Assembly: GCA_965248805.1 (NCBI GenBank)
Contig: CBDFKJ010000007.1
Location: forward strand, 372,001-436,000
Reading direction: 5' to 3'
DNA length: 64,000 nucleotides
Origin: CBDFKJ01 sp965248805
GTDB lineage: Bacteria > Pseudomonadota > Alphaproteobacteria > UBA6615
This document shows, in pieces, positions 54,747-62,735 of this stretch. Position 1 is the first letter of the stretch, and the number at the start of each line of letters is the position of its first letter. The translations under genes and the position numbers were made by a program. The notes beneath the pieces were generated by a model. It searched no databases. It was not told the origin of the DNA and saw only the letters and a list, made by a program, of their open reading frames with translations.

Positions 54747-55053
54747 TCAATTGATGCAACAGGCACAGGCCATGCAGACCAAGATGGCCGAGGTACAGGA
54801 GCGCCTTGCGGCGGCCGAGGTGAGCGGCGTCGCAGGCGGCGGTATGGTGACGGTCACGCTCACCGGCAAAGGCGAGATGAAGCGGATCAAAATCGATCCG
54901 ACTATGCTCAAACCCGAGGACGCCGAGATCCTCGAAGATCTGATCGTCGCCGCCCATGCCGAGGCCAAGGCCAAACAGGAAGCGGAGATGGCCGAGCAGA
55001 TGCGCTCGGTGACCGGCGGCTTGCCGTTGCCGCCGGGACTAAAGCTGTTCTGA
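54733..55053 (+). CDS. ybaB: Nucleoid-associated protein YbaB/EbfC
   Basis: This 106-residue DNA-binding dimer has MKNLSQLMQQAQAMQTKMAE (N-terminal helix), VSGVAGGGMVTVTLTGKGEM and IKIDPTMLKPEDAEILEDLI, then MRSVTGGLPLPPGLKLF. It begins inside the dnaX 3' end and is followed by recR, the standard dnaX-ybaB-recR operon. Confidence 0.96.
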   Translation: MKNLSQLMQQAQAMQTKMAEVQERLAAAEVSGVAGGGMVTVTLTGKGEMKRIKIDPTMLKPEDAEILEDLIVAAHAEAKAKQEAEMAEQMRSVTGGLPLPPGLKLF

Positions 55054-55081
55054 GCCCCACGGGCCGGCGTCGTCCCCGATC

Positions 55082-55675
55082 ATGCCCGCACCTGCGTTCG
55101 AACGGCTCATCGCGTTGCTGGCCAAGCTGCCCGGACTCGGACCGCGCTCGGCGCGGCGGGTGGCGCTCTATCTGATCGCGCGCCGCAACGAGGCACTGAA
55201 GCCGCTCGCAGCCGCCCTGACCGACGCCGCCGATGCCACCAAGACCTGCTCGACGTGCGGCAATCTGGACGGCAGCGATCCCTGTACCATCTGCACGCAT
55301 CCGGAGCGCGACCGGTCCATACTGTGCGTGGTGGAAACCATCGCCGATCTGTGGGCGCTGGAACGCACGCACAGCTTCCGCGGGCGCTATCACGTGCTCG
55401 GCGGCACGTTGTCGGCGCTGGACGGCGTCGGGCCGGAGGATTTGCGCATCGCGGGATTGGTGGAGCGCGCCGGCGCGCCCGAGGTGAGGGAGGTCGTGCT
55501 TGCGACCAACGCCACCGTCGCGGGACAAACGACGGCACACTACCTCACCGACAGGCTGGCCAAGTGCGAGGCCACCGTGTCCCGACTGGCCCATGGCGTG
55601 CCGGTGGGCGGCGAACTCGACTATCTGGACGACGGCACGCTCAGTGCTGCGTTGGCCGCACGCCGCCCGATGTGA
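55082..55675 (+). CDS. recR: Recombination mediator protein RecR
   Basis: This 197-residue protein helps RecO load RecA at gaps. The helix-hairpin-helix is LLAKLPGLGPRSARRVALYL. The zinc finger has CSTCGNLDGSDPCTIC. The Toprim region has LCVVETIADLWALERT and RGRYHVLGGTLSALDGVGP. It ends with SRLAHGVPVGGELDYLDDGT, all typical. Confidence 0.96.
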   Translation: MPAPAFERLIALLAKLPGLGPRSARRVALYLIARRNEALKPLAAALTDAADATKTCSTCGNLDGSDPCTICTHPERDRSILCVVETIADLWALERTHSFRGRYHVLGGTLSALDGVGPEDLRIAGLVERAGAPEVREVVLATNATVAGQTTAHYLTDRLAKCEATVSRLAHGVPVGGELDYLDDGTLSAALAARRPM

Positions 55676-55687
55676 GTGGGCGCGGCG

Positions 55688-56158
55688 CTAGCGACTGGCG
55701 GCGTCGGCGGTCGGCGTTTCCACCGGCTCGACAATGAACAACGTGCCGTCGACATCGGCGATCCTGACGGTACTTCCGGCCGGCAGGTCAGGCCCGGAGA
55801 CAGGCCAAATGCTGTCGCCGACGCGGGCGCCGCCGCGGCCATTGCGGATCGGGCCTTCGAGCTCGACGACGCGGCCGATATAGCGCTTGCCGCGCAAGTT
55901 GAGGTTCGGCCGGTCGGAGTGAATCGGCCGGCCCTTCACCCAACGCCAGGCGCCGACGACCGCCGCCACCGACAACACAGCGAAGAGGCCAAGCTGGATT
56001 TGCCAGGATAGGTCGGGTGCGATGTAGGCAATACCGCCGGTAATCAGCGCCGCCATACCGAGCCACAACAGGAACACGCCAGGGGCGACAATTTCCGCCG
56101 CCATCAACACGACGCTCAAAATCAGCCAGTGCCAGAACTCAATCATGACCGCTCCCAA
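55688..56158 (-). CDS. NfeD-family membrane protein
   Basis: This 156-residue protein has three to four membrane segments (WLILSVVLMAAEIVAPGVFL, GMAALITGGIAYI, LGLFAVLSVAAVVGAW), then a C-terminal OB-fold domain (NLRGKRYIGRVVELEGPIRN and GAGGARVGDSIWPVSG-like). NfeD proteins pair with stomatin-type SPFH proteins. It overlaps the upstream SPFH gene by 16 bp. Confidence 0.9.
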   Translation of the reverse strand: MGAVMIEFWHWLILSVVLMAAEIVAPGVFLLWLGMAALITGGIAYIAPDLSWQIQLGLFAVLSVAAVVGAWRWVKGRPIHSDRPNLNLRGKRYIGRVVELEGPIRNGRGGARVGDSIWPVSGPDLPAGSTVRIADVDGTLFIVEPVETPTADAASR

Positions 56159-57129
56159 GGACCTTCGTTGCCATCATTGCCCCGTCCTCTCGGTGCTGCG
56201 CTGCTGTTGCCGCCACGATCACTGAACGCGGAGCGCGCCAACTCCGCGATACCGGCGACCGAACCAATCACGCTCGACGCCTCGAGCGGCATCAAGATGA
56301 CCTTCTGATTTCGCGCCGTCGCTAGGGCCTGCAGCGCATCGACGTATTTTTGCGCGACGAAGTAATTGATGGCCTGCACATCGCCGTTGGCTATGGCCTT
56401 GGAGACGGACTCGGTCGCCTTGGCCTCGGCCTCGGCTTCGCGCTCGCGCGCCTCCGCGTCGCGGTACGCGGCCTCGCGCCGTCCCTCAGCCTCGAGGATG
56501 GCGGACTGCTTCAGCCCTTCGGCGCGCAGAATCTGTGATTGGCGCGCGCCTTCGGCTTCCAGGATCGAGGCGCGCTTTTCGCGTTCGGCCTTCATCTGGC
56601 GGCCCATTGAGTCCACCAGGTCGCGCGGCGGCGCGATATCCTTGATCTCGATGCGCGTTACCTTGACCCCCCAGGGATTGGTGGCGTTGTCGATGACCGT
56701 CAACAGCCGCGCGTTTATCTGATCGCGCTGTGACAGCAGCTCGTCGAGATCCATCGAGCCCATCACGGTACGCACGTTGGTCATCGTCAGATTGACGATC
56801 GCGTGCTCCAGCCGGCTCACCTCGTACGCCGCCGACGCCGCATCGAGGACCTGATAGAATACGACGCCATCGACCGTGACCATGGCGTTGTCGCGGGTGA
56901 TGACCTCCTGGCTGGCGACGTCCAGCACCTGCTCCATCATGTTCAGCTTTTGGCCGATGCGATCGAAGAACGGCGTGATGAAGTTCAGGCCCGGCTCAAG
57001 GGTGCGCGTATAGCGGCCGAACCGTTCCACGGTCCACTGCGAGCCTTGCGTCACCGACTTCACCCCGGCGAAGACCAAAGTGATCGCCAAGACGGCGACC
57101 ACGATAACGAAGATTGTGAATCCGCTCAT
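56143..57129 (-). CDS. qmcA: SPFH/Band 7 (stomatin-like) membrane protein
   Basis: This encodes 328 residues from ATG 57129 (MSGFTIFVIVVAVLAITLVF), with one N-terminal membrane segment. The SPFH domain reads SQWTVERFGRYTRTLEPGLN, DVASQEVITRDNAMVTVDGV and INARLLTVIDNATNPWGVKV. A helical Ala/Glu-rich stretch (AEGLKQSAILEAEGRREAAY) follows. It works with the overlapping NfeD partner in membrane microdomain quality control, known for the family. Confidence 0.93.
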   Translation of the reverse strand: MSGFTIFVIVVAVLAITLVFAGVKSVTQGSQWTVERFGRYTRTLEPGLNFITPFFDRIGQKLNMMEQVLDVASQEVITRDNAMVTVDGVVFYQVLDAASAAYEVSRLEHAIVNLTMTNVRTVMGSMDLDELLSQRDQINARLLTVIDNATNPWGVKVTRIEIKDIAPPRDLVDSMGRQMKAEREKRASILEAEGARQSQILRAEGLKQSAILEAEGRREAAYRDAEAREREAEAEAKATESVSKAIANGDVQAINYFVAQKYVDALQALATARNQKVILMPLEASSVIGSVAGIAELARSAFSDRGGNSSAAPRGRGNDGNEGPWERS

Positions 57130-57294
57130 AGATTTGGCCCTTTTCCCTTCATGCGCGCCGCGCACGAGGCGAGCGGCGGATGCTAGTAGAATATGGTTAA
57201 CGCCTTACTCAGGCTCCGACTTGGGACGCTTTTCCGGCTGTGTGCAACCCGGCTGGTCCCGGTGCAGTCCGCCCGCGGCGACCGAACGAAGCCG

Positions 57295-58674
57295 CTAGCC
57301 GGCAAACCTGCGCGCGATCAGAGCATATAGCGCGCGCATGCCCATTGCCTCGCCGCCTTCGGGTCGGCCCGGCCGCCCGCGAACGTTCCACGCCATCACA
57401 TCTATATGGCACCAGGGTATGCCATCGCCAATGAAAGCTTGCAGAAACAGCGCCGCGGTCACCGCCCCGGCATAGGGCGTGTCGGAGATGTTATTGAGGT
57501 CGGCAACCTTGCTGTCGAGCCAGCGGCGATAGGGCTGGTACAGCGGCATGCGCCACAGCGGGTCCTGAGTGTCGCCGCCGGCGGCCAACAGATCGTCGGC
57601 CAAGGCGTCGTCATTGCAGAACAACGCCGGCAGGTCGGGTCCCAGCGCCACCCGCGCCGCACCGGTCAGGGTTGCCACGTCTACCAATAGAGCAGGCTTC
57701 TCGCTGCAGGCCTCATGCAGGCAATCGCTCAGCACCACCCGACCCTCGGCGTCGGTGTTGCCGATTTCCACCGTCAGGCCCTTGCGCGTCGCGACCACGT
57801 CGAGCGGCCGGTAAGCGTTGCCGGCGACGGCGTTCTCCACCGCCGCGATCAGCACCCGCAGCCGTACCGGCAGCCGCGCGTCCATGATCATCTGCGCCAG
57901 CCCGAGCACATGCGCGGCACCGCCCATGTCCTTTTTCATCAGCTTCATGCCGCCGGCCGTCTTGAGGTCGAGGCCGCCGGTGTCGAAACACACGCCCTTG
58001 CCGACCAGCGTCACCTTGGGGTGCCTGCTCTTTCCCCAGCGCAGGTCGATCAGGCGCGGCGGGTCGTCGGACGCCCGGCCGACGGCGTGGATGGCGGGAT
58101 AGCCGGCCTTCAGCAGGCGATTGCCCGCTGTCACCACGGCCTTGGCCTTGTGCTCGCGCGCCACCCGACGGGCGGTGGCGGCGAGTTCCGACGGTCCCAT
58201 GTCGCCGGCCGGCGTGTTGATGAGGTCGCGCACCAGCGTCGTCGCCGCCGCGGTGCGCAGGACATGGCCGCGGTCGGCGCCCTTCGGCCATACCAGATCG
58301 GCGCGCGGCGCCTCGGTCTTGCCGTAGCGCTTGAATACGTAGCCCGCGATCGCCCAACCGAGCGCCGCATCGCTCGCCGCCGAGGGATCCACGTCGGCAG
58401 CGAGCCGGCAGCTGCCGGCTGCCAACGATTCGGCGAGAGCGCTCCAGGTCGTCGGTTCCGGCGATGATGGATGGCAGAACACGACTGCCGAGATGCGACC
58501 GTCCTTTGCCGGGATCGTCGCCGAGTGTCCGGCTTCACCGCGATAACCAGTTCGGCTGAGCCAGTCCCGCGTCGGCCTTGGCTGCGAGCGCAGCCAAGCG
58601 TCGAAGCGTTCGCTTGCCATCGCGTGGATGGGTACCGTGTCGGCCTTGGCGCGTGCGATAAGGTGAAACGGCAC
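57295..58674 (-). CDS. M17 leucyl aminopeptidase family protein
   Basis: This 459-residue cytosolic zinc aminopeptidase has metal and catalytic residues in VGKGVCFDTGGLDLKTAGGM, KKDMGGAAHVLGLA and the signature EIGNTDAEGRVVLSD. The N-terminal domain is shorter than in PepA, as in the PepB-like M17 subgroup. The C-terminus has PYAGAVTAALFLQAFIGDG and WCHIDVMAWN. It peptide-trims N-terminal residues; the exact preference is unknown. Confidence 0.93.
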   Translation of the reverse strand: MPFHLIARAKADTVPIHAMASERFDAWLRSQPRPTRDWLSRTGYRGEAGHSATIPAKDGRISAVVFCHPSSPEPTTWSALAESLAAGSCRLAADVDPSAASDAALGWAIAGYVFKRYGKTEAPRADLVWPKGADRGHVLRTAAATTLVRDLINTPAGDMGPSELAATARRVAREHKAKAVVTAGNRLLKAGYPAIHAVGRASDDPPRLIDLRWGKSRHPKVTLVGKGVCFDTGGLDLKTAGGMKLMKKDMGGAAHVLGLAQMIMDARLPVRLRVLIAAVENAVAGNAYRPLDVVATRKGLTVEIGNTDAEGRVVLSDCLHEACSEKPALLVDVATLTGAARVALGPDLPALFCNDDALADDLLAAGGDTQDPLWRMPLYQPYRRWLDSKVADLNNISDTPYAGAVTAALFLQAFIGDGIPWCHIDVMAWNVRGRPGRPEGGEAMGMRALYALIARRFAG

Positions 58675-58704
58675 GGCGGCGACTCCCGTGGCGGCCGGAT
58701 GGCC

Positions 58705-59556
58705 TCAGTTGCGGAAGGGATGGGCTCGGAACGTGCCCAAAATCTTCCGCGAGGTGGTGAAGTAGTCGAGCTCCTGCAGTGCCCGGTCGACATGAAGCTC
58801 GGCGGGATGGCCTTCGATCTCGGCGTAGAATTGGGCGACCATGAAGCGGTCTCCGGTGACGTAGCTTTCCAGTTTGGAAATGTTGACGCCATTCGTGGCG
58901 AAGCCGCCAAGCGCCTTGTAGAGCGCCGCCGGAACGCTGCGCACACGGAAGATCAACGCGATCATGCACGGGCCCGATTGCGGATCGGGATCCATGCGCC
59001 GGCGCGACATGGCGACAAAACGGGTCGTGTTGCCGATGCGGTCCTCGATGCGGCTGCGCAACAGATCGAGACCGTAAATCTCCTCCGCCAGGTTGGAGGC
59101 AATCGCTGCCGTCGACGGATCGCCGGCCTCCGCGACTTCCTTGGCGGCGCCGGCAGTGTCGGCGCGCGGCACGGTCTCGACGCCGAGCGAGCGCAACTGG
59201 TCGCGGCACTGCGCCAGCGCCTGCACGTGCGACAACACGCGCTTGATGCCCTCCAGCTTGGCACCCTTCACGCCCAACAGATGGTGGTGCACGGGCTGAA
59301 AGTGCTCGGCGACGATGTACAGGTTCGATTCGGGCAGCAAATGGTGGATGTCGGCCACTCGCCCGCCTAGCGAATTCTCGATCGGGATCATGCACAGGGC
59401 GGCGCGCCCGTCTACCACCGCCGCGAAGGCGTCCTCGAACGTCCCGCATGGCAGGGCCGTCATCTGCGGATAGGCCTCGCGGCACGACAGATGCGAGTAC
59501 GCGCCTTCCAGCCCCTGGAACGCGATCGTGTCCGCGCCATTGTTGGCTTGAGTCAT
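58705..59556 (-). CDS. pheA: Prephenate dehydratase
   Basis: This 283-residue monofunctional dehydratase in phenylalanine synthesis has IAFQGLEGAYSHLSCREAYP at the start, PIENSLGGRVADIHHLL and the catalytic DRIGNTTRFVAMSRR. The C-terminal ACT domain for phenylalanine feedback has VPAALYKALGGFATNGVNIS and KLESY (ESRP-like). kdsB lies upstream on the same strand. Confidence 0.95.
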   Translation of the reverse strand: MTQANNGADTIAFQGLEGAYSHLSCREAYPQMTALPCGTFEDAFAAVVDGRAALCMIPIENSLGGRVADIHHLLPESNLYIVAEHFQPVHHHLLGVKGAKLEGIKRVLSHVQALAQCRDQLRSLGVETVPRADTAGAAKEVAEAGDPSTAAIASNLAEEIYGLDLLRSRIEDRIGNTTRFVAMSRRRMDPDPQSGPCMIALIFRVRSVPAALYKALGGFATNGVNISKLESYVTGDRFMVAQFYAEIEGHPAELHVDRALQELDYFTTSRKILGTFRAHPFRN

Positions 59557-59585
59557 GGCGTCGGCGGGCTCTTCGAAAGAGCGAG

Positions 59586-60332
59586 CTATTTTGGCGCGAG
59601 CGCCGCGCGGGCGCGCTCCAAATCGGCCGGAGTATCGACACCGAGCGGAGCGGTGTCAACGAGCGCCACGACAATGCGCATGCCGGCCGCAAGCGCGCGA
59701 AGCTGTTCCAGCCTCTCGCGTTTCTCCAGGGGACCGTGCGGCAGCGCCACGAACCGTTCAAGGGTCTCACGCCTATAGGCGTACAGGCCGATGTGGTGGT
59801 AGTGAGGTCCCGGGCCGGCGGGGACCGTTGCGCGACTGAAGTAGAGTGCGCGTCCGACACGCGCGTCGTCGGCAAGAGATACCACCGCCTTCACCACATT
59901 CGGATCGGTGCGCTCGCGCTCATCGGCGATGCGGCAAGCCAGCGTGGCGATATCGGCGCCGGGGCTGGACAAGGCCGCCAACGCGGCGCCGACCGATGCC
60001 GGATCGAGTGTCGGCAAATCTCCCTGCATGTTGACGACGGCGTCGTACCGCCGCTCGCTGTCGACCTCGCACAACGCCGCTGCCACGCGATCGGAGCCGG
60101 ACGGCAGATCCGCATCGGTCAGCACGGCGCGGCCGCCCGCCGCGGTAATGGCATCGGCGATCGCGCGCTCGCCGCAGGCGACGATCACCGGCCCGACATC
60201 GGCTTCCATCGCCCGACGCCAGCAATGCACGATCATCGCCTCGCCGTTGATGTCGGCCAACGGCTTGCCGGGCAGGCGCTGCGATTTCATGCGCGCGGGT
60301 ATGACGATGATGGGATTGCGGTGCGGACTCAC
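59586..60332 (-). CDS. kdsB: 3-Deoxy-manno-octulosonate cytidylyltransferase
   Basis: This 248-residue enzyme activates Kdo with CTP for lipopolysaccharide. The nucleotide-binding start is PIIVIPARMKSQRLPGKPLA. VLTDADLPSGSDRVAAAL, VVNMQGDLPTLDP (QGDxP motif) and YHHIGLYAYRRETLERFVAL are typical. It points to a Gram-negative cell with LPS. pheA follows 29 bp downstream. Confidence 0.96.
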   Translation of the reverse strand: MSPHRNPIIVIPARMKSQRLPGKPLADINGEAMIVHCWRRAMEADVGPVIVACGERAIADAITAAGGRAVLTDADLPSGSDRVAAALCEVDSERRYDAVVNMQGDLPTLDPASVGAALAALSSPGADIATLACRIADERERTDPNVVKAVVSLADDARVGRALYFSRATVPAGPGPHYHHIGLYAYRRETLERFVALPHGPLEKRERLEQLRALAAGMRIVVALVDTAPLGVDTPADLERARAALAPK

Positions 60333-60461
60333 AGCACGATGCTTGTCGCCGATGGCATGTTTAGGAACGGTCAGGCCGCCACGGTTGGTGCATAGACTTC
60401 ACGTGCTCAAATAGCTACAGTCCGCCTGAATTTCGGCGCGCTTGCGAACAGGGGAACGTGC

Positions 60462-61262
60462 ATGTCCGGGAACAATCTGACCAAGGTCATCAGCGCCCTC
60501 GCATTGGTGATTGTCGCCGTCATCGTCATCAGTTTTGTCGCCGATTTCGGATCCGACACCGACGACGACGTGCGCCAAACGGCGGGCGCCGGCGATCAGC
60601 AGGCCGCGCCGCCCGCGGCGCAACCGACACCTCCGGCCGAGGCGCCCGCGGCGCAACCGACACCTCCGGCCGAGGCGCCTGCGGTGGCTGAGGCCCCGGC
60701 GCCGCACCTGCGGCCGCGCCGCCTGCAGCTGAGGCTCCCGCAGCAGCTGAAGCACCTGGCGGAAGCCGCTGCGCCTGAGGTCGCCGCAGCGCCGGCGGCG
60801 GGCGCGGCTGAAGCCGTCGGAGAGGCAGCCCAAGCGGTCGGCGAGGCCGCACAAGCCGTCGGCGAGGCGGCCCAGGCTGTCGGCGAGGCCGCGGCCGGCG
60901 ACGTGGTGGCGCTGCTGGCCGCCGCGGACGCGGATGCGGGTCTCAATCTGGCGCGCCGGCGGTGCTACGTCTGCCATACCTTCGACGCCGGCGGCGCCAA
61001 TCGGGTCGGGCCCAATCTTTACGGCGTGATTGGCCGCGCCAAGGGTGCCGCCGAGGGGTATGTCTATTCGGAGGCGCTAACGGCAGCCGGTGGCGAGTGG
61101 ACGTATGAGGATTTGGATGCCTTCCTCACCAAGCCGACGGACTTTCTAGGGGATGACACGAAGATGAAATCGTTCCCCGGCATGGAGTCGCCGGAGGATA
61201 GAGCGGCGATCATCGCTTATTTGCGGGCGCAGTCGGACTCGGCGCCGCCGCTGCCGAACTAG
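60462..61262 (+). CDS. Membrane-tethered cytochrome c with long Ala/Pro linker
   Basis: This 266-residue protein has an N-terminal membrane anchor (VISALALVIVAVIVISFVAD), a long alanine/proline linker, and a class I cytochrome c domain. That domain has heme site CYVCHTF near residue 168, NRVGPNLYGVIGRAKG and the axial Met in TKMKSFPGM. It resembles CycM-type electron carriers. The linker holds repeats: a 33-bp unit twice (PAAQPTPPAEA) and a 21-bp unit about four times (VGEAAQA). In between, the stretch PHLRPRRLQLRLPQQLKHLA reads as Ala/Pro-rich in the +1 frame. Confidence 0.88.
   Translation: MSGNNLTKVISALALVIVAVIVISFVADFGSDTDDDVRQTAGAGDQQAAPPAAQPTPPAEAPAAQPTPPAEAPAVAEAPAPHLRPRRLQLRLPQQLKHLAEAAAPEVAAAPAAGAAEAVGEAAQAVGEAAQAVGEAAQAVGEAAAGDVVALLAAADADAGLNLARRRCYVCHTFDAGGANRVGPNLYGVIGRAKGAAEGYVYSEALTAAGGEWTYEDLDAFLTKPTDFLGDDTKMKSFPGMESPEDRAAIIAYLRAQSDSAPPLPN
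60612..60895 (+). repeat. Tandem repeats in the cytochrome linker
   Basis: A 33-bp unit (start GCGGCGCAACCGACACCTCC) occurs twice between about 60612 and 60680. A 21-bp unit coding VGEAAQA occurs about four times between 60817 and 60895. Such repeats can change copy number by slippage and so alter linker length. Confidence 0.75.
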
Positions 61263-61269
61263 CGAGCCA

Positions 61270-62076
61270 GTGCGGGCATTCATGGCCGGTGCCGGTCCGC
61301 TCGCAGCCGAACCGCGGGATTTTTTCGCCTTCGCAAGCCGGCTCGCCGACATCAGCGGACCGATCGCGCTGCGCTATTTTCGCACCGGGATCGACGTTAT
61401 CGACAAGCCGGACATGACGCCGGTGACCCAGGCCGACCGCGAGGCCGAAGCGGCGGTGCGTGAGGCGATCGCGGCGCAGTTCCCCGAGCACGGCATCATC
61501 GGCGAGGAATTTGGCAACGAACGCGCCGACGCCGAATACGTCTGGCTGATCGACCCGATCGACGGCACGCAAGCCTTCATAGCCGGCCTGCCATTGTTCG
61601 GCACGCTGATTGCGCTGGCGCATCGCGGCCGGCCAATCCTCGGCGTGATCGATCACCCGGCCCTCGGCGAGCGCTGGGTCGGCGGCGATGGTTACCCGAC
61701 CACGCTCAATGGCGCGCCGGTCGCGGCGCGGTCCTGCTCGGAACTGGCCGCCGCCACGTTGTTCACCACTTCGCCCGACCTGTTCGACGATGACGAGAGC
61801 GCCCGCTTCAAGCGGGTCGCACACGCGGTCAAGCTCTGCCGCTTCGGCACCGACTGCTACGGCTACGCGCTGGTGGCCAGCGGCCATGGCGATTTGGTTG
61901 TCGAGGCCGGCCTCGACTCAACCGACTTCGCGGCCTTGGCGCCGGTGGTGCAGAACGGCGGCGGCACGATCACCGACTGGCAGGGCCGGCCCTTGACGAT
62001 CGAGTCCGACGGTCGCGTGATCGCCGCCGGCGACACGCGCGCCCACACCGCCGCCCTGCGCCGGCTTGGCGATTGA
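61270..62076 (+). CDS. hisN: Inositol monophosphatase family protein, probable histidinol-phosphatase
   Basis: This encodes up to 268 residues (GTG 61270 or ATG 61282). Metal-binding motifs are GIIGEEFG, WLIDPIDGTQAFIAGLPLFG (the DPIDGT motif) and VEAGLDSTDFAALAPVVQNG. PMTPVTQADREAEAAVREAI-type sequence (DMTPVTQADREAE) is usual for HisN-like enzymes of alphaproteobacteria, which dephosphorylate histidinol phosphate. Inositol phosphate as substrate cannot be excluded. Confidence 0.88.
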   Translation: MRAFMAGAGPLAAEPRDFFAFASRLADISGPIALRYFRTGIDVIDKPDMTPVTQADREAEAAVREAIAAQFPEHGIIGEEFGNERADAEYVWLIDPIDGTQAFIAGLPLFGTLIALAHRGRPILGVIDHPALGERWVGGDGYPTTLNGAPVAARSCSELAAATLFTTSPDLFDDDESARFKRVAHAVKLCRFGTDCYGYALVASGHGDLVVEAGLDSTDFAALAPVVQNGGGTITDWQGRPLTIESDGRVIAAGDTRAHTAALRRLGD

Positions 62077-62098
62077 CGGGCGGCGCGCGGATCGAGCG

Positions 62099-62611
62099 AT
62101 GATGGAGCTGCGCATCGTTGTCGCTTGCGCCGACCGGCCCGGCCTGCTGGCGGCGATCGCCGCGCGCCTGTTCGAGATGGGCGCCGATTTCGGCGACAGC
62201 AGCTTTGCCGTGCTGGGCGAGGCCGCCGAGTTCACGGCCATCTGTCGTCTGCCCGCCGGAAGCGATGCCCAGGAGGCCGAGCGCCAGTTGGCGGAACTGC
62301 CGGACCTGGCCGCGGCGACCATATCAGTCGCGCCGTTCGCGTTGAGCCCGCAACGCGTGGAAACCGGCCGCGTCACGCATGTTGTGGAGCTGGAAGGCGC
62401 GGACCGGCCGGGCTTGGTGGCGCGGCTGGCCGAAGTGTTTGCAGAATTCGGCGCCAATATCGTACGCATGAGCACCGAGCGGATCGGCGCCGGCGAGGGT
62501 CAATATCGCATTCGATTCGAGGTCTGGCTGCCGCCGGAACGGGCGGAAACATGTTTGGCAACCGTGGGCAATACGGCGCAGACTCTGGGTTTGACTTGGT
62601 ACCGCCGCTGA
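62099..62611 (+). CDS. ACT-domain regulator (GcvR-like)
   Basis: This encodes 170 residues from ATG 62099 (or 62102), with two ACT domains: RIVVACADRPGLLAAIAARL at the start and VVELEGADRPGLVARLAEVF near residue 96, then EFGANIVRMSTERIGAGEGQ. This is the layout of glycine-cleavage repressor-like proteins. The ligand and target are unknown. It lies 23 bp after the HisN-like gene and may be co-transcribed. Confidence 0.82.
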   Translation: MMELRIVVACADRPGLLAAIAARLFEMGADFGDSSFAVLGEAAEFTAICRLPAGSDAQEAERQLAELPDLAAATISVAPFALSPQRVETGRVTHVVELEGADRPGLVARLAEVFAEFGANIVRMSTERIGAGEGQYRIRFEVWLPPERAETCLATVGNTAQTLGLTWYRR

Positions 62612-62735
62612 GCGGCAATCCCACAATTTCCCATGCGCAGGCGGCACCGATGATGGTAAGCTAAATTGTGATTGGACGTGAAACGCTCATGTACGCACGT
62701 GTTGCAACACGAGGCACGAACGGTAGAGGCTGGCG

